Source: Prevotella multiformis DSM 16608
GTDB lineage: Bacteria > Bacteroidota > Bacteroidia > Bacteroidales > Bacteroidaceae
DNA length: 64,000 nt
NCBI RefSeq assembly: GCF_000191065.1
Contig: NZ_GL872283.1
Span: forward strand, 987,055 to 1,051,054
Reading direction: 5' to 3'
Notes under the pieces: generated by a model
Databases searched by the model: none
What the model was told of the DNA's origin: nothing
The model's input: only the letters and a program-made list of their open reading frames with translations
Shown: piece after piece, positions 31,693 to 39,521 of the stretch
Layout of the letters: each line of letters opens with the position of its first letter
How positions within the stretch are numbered: position 1 is the first letter of the stretch
Made by a program: the position numbers and the translations under genes

Positions 31693-32883
31693 ATGGGACA
31701 GTTACAAGACAAGTACAAAAGCTACCGCGATCCGCAGAAGTTCATGAAGGCAGGCGTCTACCCTTACTTCCGTGAGATTACCAGTAAGCAAGGAACAGAA
31801 GTCACAGATATTGACGGCAATGAGATTCTCATGTTCGGGTCGAACGCCTACACGGGGCTGCCGAACGACCCGCGGGTGATTGCCGCCGCACACCGTGCCC
31901 TTGACAAGTACGGCTCTGGCTGTGCCGGTAGCCGCTTCCTGAATGGTACGCTCGACCTCCACGTGCAGCTGGAGAAGGAGCTGGCGGCCTTTGAGGGAAA
32001 AGACGAGGCTCTTGTCTTCTCCACAGGCTTCTCTGTGAACGCCGGTGTCCTTGCCGTAGTCGTCGGCCGGGGCGATTATATTATCTGTGACGACCGCGAC
32101 CATGCAAGTATCGTAGACGGCCGCCGGCTGAGTTTCGCCACCCAGCTGCATTACAAGCATAATGACATGGAAGACCTGGAGCGCGTGCTCCAGAAACTTC
32201 CCCGCGAGGCTGTCAAGCTGATTGTCGTGGACGGCGTGTTCTCCATGGAGGGCGACCTTGCAAACCTGCCGGCAATCGTCGAACTGAAGCATAAGTACAA
32301 CTGCTCCGTCATGGTGGACGAGGCACACGGACTGGGTGTCTTCGGCCGCCAGGGAAGAGGGGTCTGCGACCATTTCGGGCTGACGGATGAGGTCGACCTC
32401 ATCATGGGGACATTCTCGAAGAGCCTGGCTTCCATCGGCGGTTTCATTGCCAGCGACAAAGATACGATCAATTATCTGCGCCATACCTGCCGTACATATA
32501 TCTTCTCTGCAAGCAATACTCCTGCCGCCACTGCGGCTGCATTGGAGGCCTTGCACATCATAGAGCAGGAGCCGGAACGTATCGAACACCTGTGGAAGGT
32601 CACCCGCTATGCCTTGAGACGGTTCAAGGAAGAGGGCTTTGAGATCGGGGACACGGAAAGCCCGATCATCCCGCTCTATGTCCGTGACATAGACAAGACT
32701 TTCCTTGTCACCAAACTGGCTTACGAGGCAGGGGTATTCATCAATCCGGTCATCCCTCCGGCCTGTGCGCCGCAGGACACGCTGGTACGTTTCGCCCTGA
32801 TGGCAACCCACACCGAAGAGCAGGTCGAACGGGGTGTACAGGCACTGGCTAAGATATTCAGGGCACAGGGCATCATCCGGTAA
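31693..32883 (+). CDS. spt: Serine palmitoyltransferase (alpha-oxoamine synthase family)
   Basis: This PLP enzyme condenses serine with a long-chain acyl-CoA/ACP, the first step of sphingolipid synthesis, a hallmark of Bacteroides and Prevotella. The 396-residue product has FGSNAYTGLPNDPRV, GSGCAGSRFLNGTLDLHVQLE, VDEAHGLGVFGRQGRG and the PLP lysine in GTFSKSLASIGGF. The frame is open from 31663, but conserved sequence begins with MGQLQDKYKSY at 31693. A -7-like TAACTTTG lies at 31634-31641. AONS/KBL-type relatives are alternatives; length and phylum context favour SPT. Confidence 0.87.
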   Translation: MGQLQDKYKSYRDPQKFMKAGVYPYFREITSKQGTEVTDIDGNEILMFGSNAYTGLPNDPRVIAAAHRALDKYGSGCAGSRFLNGTLDLHVQLEKELAAFEGKDEALVFSTGFSVNAGVLAVVVGRGDYIICDDRDHASIVDGRRLSFATQLHYKHNDMEDLERVLQKLPREAVKLIVVDGVFSMEGDLANLPAIVELKHKYNCSVMVDEAHGLGVFGRQGRGVCDHFGLTDEVDLIMGTFSKSLASIGGFIASDKDTINYLRHTCRTYIFSASNTPAATAAALEALHIIEQEPERIEHLWKVTRYALRRFKEEGFEIGDTESPIIPLYVRDIDKTFLVTKLAYEAGVFINPVIPPACAPQDTLVRFALMATHTEEQVERGVQALAKIFRAQGIIR

Positions 32884-32967
32884 AAAGATAAGAGAACGCA
32901 ATACAAAAGAGGCGGAGGGACTGTTTCAGCAGGAGCAGACTCTCCGCTTTTCTGTTTCCGGCTGTTT

Positions 32968-33070
32968 GGGACGACGGTTCCCAACCGGTCGGGAATCCTG
33001 TTCCCAGGTGTTGGGACTCCTGTTCCCGGCCGTTGGGAATGCGATTCCCGGCAGCGGGGAACAAGCTGTT
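32968..33070. repeat. Array of GGGA-N6-TTCCC dyads, locus 2
   Basis: Five units of the family seen at 8331: GGGACGACGGTTCCC, GGGAATCCTGTTCCC, GGGACTCCTGTTCCC, GGGAATGCGATTCCC and a degenerate fifth. They are separated by 6-8 nt linkers (AACCGGTC, AGGTGTT, GGCCGTT, GGCAGC). The array begins 85 nt after spt. The rest of 32884-33303 shows no gene. Confidence 0.8.
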
Positions 33071-33303
33071 GCGGCAGCGGCCATGGAGCAGACGTGGACG
33101 GATCCGGTTGCATCAAGTCCCGTCCTGCCTTTCAAGGATGCCTGTGCCGGCCATGTCCGGTCTGCAGATCAGACGGAGGCCGGTCGGGATCTCCTCTTTG
33201 ACAATCAAGGTTTTATCAGCGCAGAGTCCGTATTCCCATGACAGGAAGGAGCACTTGGCAGAATGCAGTGTGACGATATTTGTTGAAAAAAAGAGAGGAA
33301 AAG

Positions 33304-33335
33304 TTTGGCGGTGTCAGAAATAAGTACTACCTTTG
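33304..33335 (+). promoter_or_regulatory. Promoter of the tRNA cluster
   Basis: TTTG (33304-33307), exactly 20 nt, then TACCTTTG (33328-33335), matching the Bacteroidetes consensus. It lies 44 nt before the first tRNA. Confidence 0.8.
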
Positions 33336-33379
33336 CACTCGCAATTCGGAAATGAGCTTGCTCATCCGGAAAAAAGCAG

Positions 33380-33453
33380 CGGGGTGTAGCGCAGCCCGGT
33401 AGCGCTCCTGGTTTGGGACCAGGCGGCCGCAGGTTCGAATCCTGTCGCCCCGA
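33380..33453 (+). tRNA. tRNA-Pro (TGG)
   Basis: A 74-nt cloverleaf with acceptor CGGGGTG/CGCCCCG. The anticodon stem CCTGG/CCAGG encloses TTTGGGA (anticodon TGG), and the T-arm reads AGGTTCGAATCCT. No CCA is encoded. It is first in a five-tRNA cluster. Confidence 0.95.
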
Positions 33454-33493
33454 CCTCAATCTGGCCCTTTAGAGAAGGGGAAAGCGTTAAAAT

Positions 33494-33566
<73 letters not shown>

Positions 33567-33612
33567 CATTGACATTCTGGAATACATATAGAAGTTTTGC
33601 TTCTAGCATCAT

Positions 33613-33694
33613 GCCCAGGTGGCGGAATTGGTAGACGCGCACGTTTCAGGTGCGTGTGTTTTACGACGTGCAGGTTCGAGTCCTGTTCTGGGCA
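33613..33694 (+). tRNA. tRNA-Leu (CAG)
   Basis: An 82-nt type II tRNA with acceptor GCCCAGG/TCTGGGC and D-arm GGCGGAATTGGTAGACGC. The anticodon stem CACGT/GCGTG encloses TTCAGGT (anticodon CAG), and a long variable arm follows. Confidence 0.92.
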
Positions 33695-33723
33695 CAATGT
33701 TTTCAGAATGTCAGAAATATGTT

Positions 33724-33807
33724 GGAGAGGTGGCGGAATTGGTAGACGCGCTACTTTGAGGGGGTAGTGAAAATTGTTTCGTGGGAGTTCGAGTCTCCTC
33801 CTCTTCA
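33724..33807 (+). tRNA. tRNA-Leu (GAG)
   Basis: An 84-nt type II tRNA with acceptor GGAGAGG/CCTCTTC. The anticodon stem CTACT/GGTAG encloses TTGAGGG (anticodon GAG), followed by a long variable arm and the T-arm GGGAGTTCGAGTCTCCT. Confidence 0.92.
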
Positions 33808-33845
33808 CATAATTCGTTCAGGGTAAGTTGTTACTTACGGTTGAT

Positions 33846-33918
<73 letters not shown>

Positions 33919-33953
33919 CTTTTTTGAAGAGAAACATACTTAGCATTTTCTTT

Positions 33954-34493
33954 ATGAATTTATATCTGCGATATTTCGACAATGAAGTATTAGTGCATAC
34001 TGTTGAAGAGGCCTTGGATTTTCTGAGTTCAATTCCTGATATCCAGCTTACGCCGGAACTGGAAGAGGACATCAGGAACTATGCATCGAATGATGTCTTC
34101 TACCCGAAACGCTACAAGGTCCGTCCCCGCGTCTATTTTATTGTCATCAAGACCGAGGCCGCCAATATGATGGATTTCAAGCAGAAGAAGGCGCTCCGTC
34201 CTGTCGCCGAAGGAATGTCGCGCAAGGACAGTCCCGCAATCATGCACCTCAATGAGGAACGCGAGGGATGGTATGAAGGCGAGCTCGACTTCAAGCGTGT
34301 CGTCCTGATTCCGGCATCGGGCAAGCACGAATACCGGGACACGCATTTTGTAGCGCGCTGCAAGGCACTGTCGGGATGGGACTGCTACAACCGTATTGTA
34401 GAGTACCTGAAAGGACGGGTCGACAACAGAAGCCAGTTCCCGTCGGCGAAAGGCAAGAACTTCAGATTCAGATATTTAGGTATGTGGAAGTAG
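33954..34493 (+). CDS. Conserved hypothetical protein downstream of tRNA-Gly
   Basis: I do not recognise a named family. The 179-residue soluble protein starts NLYLRYFDNEVLVHTVEEALDFLSSIP, has a TPELEEDIRNYASNDVFYPKRYKVRPRVYF segment and ends with FRFRYLGMWK. It has no signal peptide or membrane helix. The frame is open through the tRNA at 33828, so the ATG at 33954, just after the tRNA, is the start. It precedes ssb by 30 nt and may be cotranscribed with it. Confidence 0.75.
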   Translation: MNLYLRYFDNEVLVHTVEEALDFLSSIPDIQLTPELEEDIRNYASNDVFYPKRYKVRPRVYFIVIKTEAANMMDFKQKKALRPVAEGMSRKDSPAIMHLNEEREGWYEGELDFKRVVLIPASGKHEYRDTHFVARCKALSGWDCYNRIVEYLKGRVDNRSQFPSAKGKNFRFRYLGMWK

Positions 34494-34523
34494 ATTCCAC
34501 ATACCTTTCGTCATAGATTGCTT

Positions 34524-34931
34524 ATGAATAAGGTGATGTTGATCGGCAATGTCGGCCGTGATCCGGAGATCCGCTACTACGAGGCCGACCAGTGCGTGGC
34601 TTCGTTTACGCTGGCGACGACGGAACGTGGCTTTGCACTGCCGGACGGCACCGCCGTACCCGACCATACAGACTGGCACAACATCGTACTGTTCAAGTCG
34701 CTGGCAAAGTATGCCGAACAGTACATCCATAAAGGGGACAAACTTTATATAGAGGGGCGCATCCGGTATTGCTCGTCTGACGACAAGAAGGGACAACGCA
34801 GGTATGTCACCGAAATCTATGGAGAGAGCCTTGAATGGCTGTCTGCTCCCCGTAAAGCCGGAAACAAGTCTGAAGAGTCGGTGGACGACAGCTCCAGCGA
34901 GACTTCAGGGAAATCTAAATTACCTTTCTGA
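34524..34931 (+). CDS. ssb: Single-stranded DNA-binding protein
   Basis: SSB coats single-stranded DNA in replication and repair. The 135-residue protein has the OB-fold start NKVMLIGNVGRDPEIRYYEADQCVASFTLATTERG (about 2-36), DWHNIVLFKSLAKYAEQYIHKGDKLYIEGRIRY and a short Ser/Glu-rich tail ending GKSKLPF, a close variant of the usual acidic -DIPF tip. The ATG at 34524 is used; two codons earlier a TTG is possible. Its stop overlaps the start of gldE (TGATG). Confidence 0.93.
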   Translation: MNKVMLIGNVGRDPEIRYYEADQCVASFTLATTERGFALPDGTAVPDHTDWHNIVLFKSLAKYAEQYIHKGDKLYIEGRIRYCSSDDKKGQRRYVTEIYGESLEWLSAPRKAGNKSEESVDDSSSETSGKSKLPF

Positions 34932-36250
34932 TGGATTCTTTTTTAGTGGATATATCTTCTTATATCAGCGTTAATCCTGTTGATTTCAGTGTTGTAGTTG
35001 CAATCCTGTTTGCGGTTTTCCTTCTTTTGCTTTCTGCTTTTGCCAGCGCCTCTGAAATAGCTTTTTTCAGTCTGTCTCCTGCGGATGTCGACGCATTGGA
35101 TCCGGACAAGCGTCCCTCCGACCAGCTTATCCGGCAGCTCAGGGAGGACAGCGAACGCACATTGGCGACGATTCTCATCACGAACAATCTTGTCAACGTG
35201 GCGATTATCATGCTGTGCAATTACATCTTTGACAGTCTGTTTGACTTCAAGGTAGAGTGGCTGCAGTTTCTCTGTGTGACGATTCTCCTGACGTTCATCC
35301 TCCTGCTGTTCGGCGAAATTGTCCCGAAAGTATATAGCAGGGCCAATCCGCTGGCATTCTGCCGCAGGGGGGTAAAGGGCATCGTCTTCTTCCGCCGGCT
35401 GTTCTGGCCGATTGAAACGGTTCTGCTGAAGAGCGGCGCCTTTGCGGAGAAAGTGATCCAGAAGGAAAACCGTCAGCTTTCGGTGGATGATCTGGAACAG
35501 GCATTGGAACTGACAGACAAAAGTGACATCAAAGATGAACAGGGGATGCTTCAGGGCATTATCCGGTTCGGTGATGAGACTGCCAAAGAGGTGATGACAT
35601 CGCGGCAGGACATCGTGGATCTGGATATCCGCTGCTCGTATGAAGGCGTGCTGAAATGTATTGTCGACAACAATTACTCACGGATACCGGTCTATCAGGA
35701 CAACCAGGATAATATCCGCGGAATCCTCTATATCAAAGACCTGCTGCCGCATCTGTCCAAACCGATGAATTTCAGGTGGCAGAGCCTGATTCGTCCGCCT
35801 TATTTTGTCCCTGAGACAAAGAAGATTGACGACCTCCTGCGAGAGTTCCAGGAGAACAAAGTGCATATTGCCGTCGTTGTGGATGAGTTCGGCGGAACGA
35901 GCGGTATCGTGACGCTGGAGGATATTCTGGAAGAGATCGTCGGCGAAATCAATGATGAGTACGACGAGGAAGAACACCACTATTCACGGCTGGGTCCCAA
36001 CAGCTATATCTTTGAGGGAAAGACGCTCCTGCACGACTTCGTGAAGATTCTGGGACTTTCTGATGACGAGTTTGACGATATAGCAGGCGATGCTGATTCT
36101 CTGGCAGGTCTGCTGTTGGAAATCAAAGGGGATTTCCCGGCTGTCCATGAGGTCCTCGTCTATAAGCGGTACAGATTTGAGGTGCTGGCCATCGAAGAGC
36201 GTAGAATCAGTAAGGTGAAGGTGACGGTCTGTGGTGAGAATAACGAGTGA
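34931..36250 (+). CDS. gldE: GldE-type CNNM/CorC-family membrane protein
   Basis: GldE is linked to gliding/type IX secretion in motile Bacteroidetes but is also common in non-motile Bacteroidales. The 439-residue protein has an N-terminal DUF21 membrane domain (LFAVFLLLLSAFASASEIAFFSL at about 27-49, further helices to ~150). Two CBS domains follow (EVMTSRQDIVDLD..., PPYFVPETKKIDDLLREFQ... with VVDEFGGTSGIVTLEDILEEIVGEI). The C-terminal CorC_HlyC domain follows these. It is coupled to ssb and followed by a phosphopantetheinyl transferase gene, an order typical of Bacteroidales. Confidence 0.88.
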   Translation: MDSFLVDISSYISVNPVDFSVVVAILFAVFLLLLSAFASASEIAFFSLSPADVDALDPDKRPSDQLIRQLREDSERTLATILITNNLVNVAIIMLCNYIFDSLFDFKVEWLQFLCVTILLTFILLLFGEIVPKVYSRANPLAFCRRGVKGIVFFRRLFWPIETVLLKSGAFAEKVIQKENRQLSVDDLEQALELTDKSDIKDEQGMLQGIIRFGDETAKEVMTSRQDIVDLDIRCSYEGVLKCIVDNNYSRIPVYQDNQDNIRGILYIKDLLPHLSKPMNFRWQSLIRPPYFVPETKKIDDLLREFQENKVHIAVVVDEFGGTSGIVTLEDILEEIVGEINDEYDEEEHHYSRLGPNSYIFEGKTLLHDFVKILGLSDDEFDDIAGDADSLAGLLLEIKGDFPAVHEVLVYKRYRFEVLAIEERRISKVKVTVCGENNE

Positions 36251-36737
36251 TGCGGATGGAAAGGTCCGTATCGGACTGCTCGAAATAGCCAAGGGCAGAA
36301 AGGCGGAAAAGGAAGGGGAGCTTCGGGTTCTGGAAGCTTTGCTGGGGTATGAACCGGTCGTTCTTCATAATGCGGATGGGAAACCGGTGATTGATGCTTA
36401 CCATGTCAGTATCTCGCACACCGTCGGTTATGTCGCTGTGATTCTTTCGCGGGATTATGAAGTGGGAATCGATATCGAATACGTTTCCGAACGGGTCGGT
36501 CGGATTGCGGCACGGTTTCTCCGGAATGATGAAAACTTTACAGACTGCAGGCAGTTGCTTACCGCATGGTGTGCCAAGGAAACCATGTACAAGCTCTTCT
36601 CTTCTGACCATTTAGGGTATCAGGAGATGAGAGTCAGTCCGACGGAAAGACTGATGACGAATATCCGCCGCAATGTCACACTTCAGTTCAGGTGCGAAGA
36701 GAACCAGGCTTTCCTGCTGACGTATGCCTGGCGCTGA
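36231..36737 (+). CDS. 4'-phosphopantetheinyl transferase superfamily protein
   Basis: It moves phosphopantetheine from CoA to carrier proteins. The 168-residue product has the two diagnostic motifs GIDIEY (79-84) and WCAKETMYKLF (113-123), and VSISHTVGYVAV before them. It starts with GTG inside the last 20 nt of gldE, so translation is probably coupled. It may serve fatty-acid ACP or a dedicated carrier protein; no carrier or synthase is in the window. Confidence 0.87.
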   Translation: MVRITSDADGKVRIGLLEIAKGRKAEKEGELRVLEALLGYEPVVLHNADGKPVIDAYHVSISHTVGYVAVILSRDYEVGIDIEYVSERVGRIAARFLRNDENFTDCRQLLTAWCAKETMYKLFSSDHLGYQEMRVSPTERLMTNIRRNVTLQFRCEENQAFLLTYAWR

Positions 36738-36758
36738 TACATTCCGTCAATGCGTGTC

Positions 36759-36806
36759 TGCAATCGATTGCATCTGTTTTTTGGGATGTTGGTGCAATCG
36801 TTTGCC
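36759..36806. promoter_or_regulatory. Two LacI-type palindromic operators
   Basis: TGCAATCGATTGCA (36759-36772) is a perfect 14-nt palindrome with the central CG typical of LacI/PurR-family sites. TGCAATCGTTTGCC (36793-36806) is an imperfect second copy, 34 nt further on. They sit in a 500-nt gene-poor interval after the transferase gene. No regulator gene is nearby. Confidence 0.45.
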
Positions 36807-37022
36807 CAACGATTTTGTTGGATAAAGGTATTTTATTGCGCATTTTTCATCAATCCTTTTGTATCTTTACGCCATCGAAGGTAACTGATTGTTCAGGATA
36901 ATCCGGGCTGTCGGATTGCGGAAAGGACGCTTCCTTCTAAAGGATTCAATCTGTCTCTGATGTATTTGGTGGCCAAGGGTAAGATTGGTAATCTGTGATT
37001 GATTTTTGTTGATTTGGTTAAG

Positions 37023-37054
37023 AACCCCATTTACTCAATAAAGTAAGTGGGGTT
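37023..37054. repeat. Inverted repeat (hairpin) in gene-poor interval
   Basis: AACCCCATTTACT and AGTAAGTGGGGTT form a 13-nt stem with one mismatch around CAATAA. There is no strong T-run, so a terminator is only possible. The flanking DNA from 36807 to 37244 is AT-rich and shows no coding frame beyond about 12 codons. Confidence 0.5.
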
Positions 37055-37170
37055 AGTGTTTGGTCAATAAAAAATGCATAAAACACAACAAAAAACAGTT
37101 AGATGTGATAAAAAATATTTAAATAATTGGGAATAAGGGAAAATTCCTTACTTTTTATTTTATTTTTTCC

Positions 37171-37178
37171 TATCTTTG
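37171..37178 (+). promoter_or_regulatory. -7 element of the small peptide gene
   Basis: TATCTTTG is a full -7 match in an AT-rich stretch. The -33 position reads TTAC rather than TTTG. The peptide ATG is 66 nt downstream. Confidence 0.55.
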
Positions 37179-37244
37179 TATCAGTCATTTAACATAGAAC
37201 ATAAAAGATCAACTAATTAGTCTAATTAAGAGGAGGGCATTATA

Positions 37245-37358
37245 ATGAAAGAAACTAAGACCTTGGAATTCTTCGATGAGTATGAATTCGAGAATCAGAA
37301 CAGTCAAGAATGCACCGATGTACGTCAGTTACTCGGTGGAGAAATTTGGTACAACTGA
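37245..37358 (+). CDS. 37-residue acidic peptide with Gly-Gly motif
   Basis: I do not recognise this peptide. ATG at 37245 is preceded by the purine-rich AAGAGGAGGGC, unusually Shine-Dalgarno-like for this phylum. The product is acidic: it begins MKETKTLEFFDEYEFEN, has a single Cys near residue 23 and ends VRQLLGGEIWYN. The LLGG followed by five residues resembles the double-glycine leader of secreted peptide precursors. A -7 promoter element lies upstream and a strong terminator 39 nt downstream, so it appears to be a stand-alone gene. No transporter or modifying enzyme is adjacent, and the phosphopantetheinyl transferase gene upstream is not obviously related. Confidence 0.55.
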   Translation: MKETKTLEFFDEYEFENQNSQECTDVRQLLGGEIWYN

Positions 37359-37396
37359 GAAGTTGCATGAGCATTTGTATATCTTCCTTGTTGAGT

Positions 37397-37435
37397 AAAG
37401 AACGCACTCCATCTTGCAGATCGAGTGCGTTCTTT
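37397..37435 (+). terminator. Terminator after the small peptide gene
   Basis: AAAGAACGCACTC and GAGTGCGTTCTTT form a perfect 13-bp stem with a 13-nt loop. The stem itself ends in TTCTTTG. It closes the 37245-37358 gene. Confidence 0.75.
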
Positions 37436-37546
37436 GTGCTGTATCATTCCTCTATGCGCGCTTTGGCTTCTCATGAAGATGGATGCCGTCTTGTGCGTAA
37501 AGCCTACTTTGGGAATCTGGAGTTTATCATGAAACTTATGGAGAAG

Positions 37547-38248
37547 CTATATCAGATCTTCATAAGCCTGGTTCATCTCATTCATCAGTGTCTCGAAGTT
37601 GTCGGAATTCAAAGCCGCTTTCCTGAACATCAGTTCCAGATTTTCTTCTTCGAAGGTAAGTGGCGTTTCGTGCAGAAGAGAGACCATTCCCGACAGCATC
37701 AGTCGATAGACGGTGGTCTGACGCAGTCTTCCGTTTTCAGCAGCCGCCAAGGTTATTCCGGCCGCATAAGCCTGCATCTGGACACGGACAAGGGAACGGA
37801 TGGCAAGAGAGACAGGTACGCTGTCTTCATCGGTCAAGGGTGGGCAGTCTGAAAAATAGGCCTCGGCTGACTGGAGGTGTCCCTCAAGCAGAGCGTACAT
37901 GTGTCTTTGATATTCGGAAGTTATCAGGTCGTACAACGGCTTGCTGGCGCAGGCATAACGCAAGAGAACCTTTGTCGGGGTCGAATCAGAGAAATGTCGT
38001 TTTCTCATGTCGCCGGTCACTTCCTCGACGTTCTGATAGTTCAGACGGATGAGAATAGGGAAGAGAACGGAAACGAAATGGTGTGAGAGCCGGTCTAAAT
38101 TGTCCATCACCAGCTGTTTGTATTCTTTTGCTTCCAGCTTCTTTTTACCGGTGAACAGGGCATCAGCCTGACCCGAAAAGAAAGCATGAAAGTAGCCTCT
38201 GACCATTGCAGAAGCTACCCTTGAGCGGTTTATATCTTTTATCCTCAT
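37547..38248 (-). CDS. Hypothetical helical protein (233 aa)
   Basis: I do not recognise this protein. It starts MRIKDINRSRVASAMVRGYFHAFFSG and is predicted mostly helical and soluble, with several hydrophobic helix faces (HHFVSVLFPILIRLNY; VYRLMLSGMVSLLHE) and an acidic end. There is no signal peptide. The frame is open upstream to 38569 across the preceding gene, so the ATG at 38248, 10 nt after the lipoprotein stop, was chosen. It is probably cotranscribed with that lipoprotein. Confidence 0.7.
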   Translation of the reverse strand: MRIKDINRSRVASAMVRGYFHAFFSGQADALFTGKKKLEAKEYKQLVMDNLDRLSHHFVSVLFPILIRLNYQNVEEVTGDMRKRHFSDSTPTKVLLRYACASKPLYDLITSEYQRHMYALLEGHLQSAEAYFSDCPPLTDEDSVPVSLAIRSLVRVQMQAYAAGITLAAAENGRLRQTTVYRLMLSGMVSLLHETPLTFEEENLELMFRKAALNSDNFETLMNEMNQAYEDLI

Positions 38249-38258
38249 TTTCTGTTGT

Positions 38259-39206
38259 TTATCTATGACCGCCAAAGCTGCCATAGTTATTCGGCATGTT
38301 GGGACGTGTCTGAGTGGATCGAGCCTGTTCTGCAGGCATGGGAGAACTTGTCGCGGATGGACGGGAGGCATTGCCGAAAGACACACCATTGTTGCTGTCC
38401 GGTTGCTGACGGGTCGGCACCGTGCTTTGTCGGGGCTGGTAGACCGGGCTTGTCGTCTGCTGCCTTGAACCGCCGAAACTCTGGTTGGAATGTCTGTCTG
38501 AGGCGACGTCCGTGCTGTTCCGGCTTGCATTGCCGAAGCTGTAGTGCCGGTCGTCTTGCCGTGGCGCATCCCATGCCCTGTCGTTCTGATAGACTTCCCG
38601 GCCGGTTCTGGAACGGCTGGTCATGGGCGGTCGCCCCTGCCGGTCGCCAAATCTCCCTGCATAATAACTTTCTGCAGATTGGTTGCGTCCTCCACGGTAA
38701 GTGAAGTAGTCTGCCGGACGTGAGCGGTAGAAGCGATCACGTCCGGTATAACGGTTATAAACCCGGTATGCGTAGTTCTGGTTGTACCAGTAGACCGGAC
38801 GGTAGAAGTAGTCTTCACCTATATAATGGTTATACTGCCGGGCATTGAGCACATAGAACAGGTCGCTGTTCCGTCGCGACCAGTAGCTTCCGTAAAGAGA
38901 ACTTTCCCCCTGCATGTTCAGAAGGTAGTCGAGGTTTATCTCATAGACTGCTTCATACTGTGCGTCGGTCAGTCCGAGTTCATAAGCCATCTTGTCCGAA
39001 AGGAAGAATGCCTCCCGGCGGGCATCCTCATAAGACAGCCTGCCGTAACTGCTTCCATATTCCACATTGTAACCGTCATCATAAACTGCACCTGATGAAG
39101 CCATCGGTCCGCCAATTCCTCCTCCTATAGAGAAGAATGTGCCACAGGAAGTCAGCGAAAGGGCTGTGAAGCCCCCGATCAACGTATAGAGAACTTTCTT
39201 TTTCAT
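38259..39206 (-). CDS. Putative lipoprotein with Arg/Ser/Gln-rich C-terminus
   Basis: The function is not recognised. The 315-residue product starts with a lipoprotein signal MKKKVLYTLIGGFTALSLTSC (lipobox LTSC, Cys 21), then a glycine-rich linker (GGGIGGP). A conserved-looking part follows: YEDARREAFFLSDKMAYELGLTDAQYEAVYEINLDYL and a Tyr-rich stretch with repeated YNRY/YRV (about 130-180). From about residue 190 to the end it is low-complexity Arg, Ser, Gln and Asn (phrases such as SFGNASR occur twice), resembling a disordered tail. The start at 39206 gives the signal peptide; 39272 would mask it. A cell-envelope location is inferred. Confidence 0.75.
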   Translation of the reverse strand: MKKKVLYTLIGGFTALSLTSCGTFFSIGGGIGGPMASSGAVYDDGYNVEYGSSYGRLSYEDARREAFFLSDKMAYELGLTDAQYEAVYEINLDYLLNMQGESSLYGSYWSRRNSDLFYVLNARQYNHYIGEDYFYRPVYWYNQNYAYRVYNRYTGRDRFYRSRPADYFTYRGGRNQSAESYYAGRFGDRQGRPPMTSRSRTGREVYQNDRAWDAPRQDDRHYSFGNASRNSTDVASDRHSNQSFGGSRQQTTSPVYQPRQSTVPTRQQPDSNNGVSFGNASRPSATSSPMPAEQARSTQTRPNMPNNYGSFGGHR

Positions 39207-39300
39207 ATCTGTAACCTTTAAAGTGACTATTTCTGTTGTCTGTCTGATGCAAAAATAGCCGTTTGGCTTCAAATTTCATGTAGGTAAATTCCTATTCTGC

Positions 39301-39521
39301 AAGGGGAAGTTCCTACATTTCATACCCATCTGTTCCACAACACCCATTACAGAGCAACTGACCCTGAAAAGGGGAAGTTTCTTTCTTTCCTTCCACTTCG
39401 TACACATTTTCCATCGCTGAACAGCAGATTAATAAAGGGGAATTTCCCATCTTCTCTTCCACTTCATACACGGTTTCCATCGCTGAACAGCGGATCAATA
39501 GAAAGGGAAGTTTCCTTCCTC
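39301..39521. repeat. Tandem repeat of 66-68 nt at the 3' end of the Rep_3 gene
   Basis: Units begin AAGGGGAAG or AAGGGAAG at 39301, 39369, 39435 and 39503. Units 2 and 3 are close copies sharing TTTCCATCGCTGAACAGC and CCACTTC(G/A)TACAC. Unit 1 is diverged and unit 4 is cut off by the stop codon of the rep gene at 39522. The array occupies the whole space between the lipoprotein gene and rep. Confidence 0.85.

Noticed and set aside
39313..39498. 61-codon minus-strand frame with repeated peptide phrases
   Set aside because: It is simply the translation of the 66-68 nt tandem repeat.
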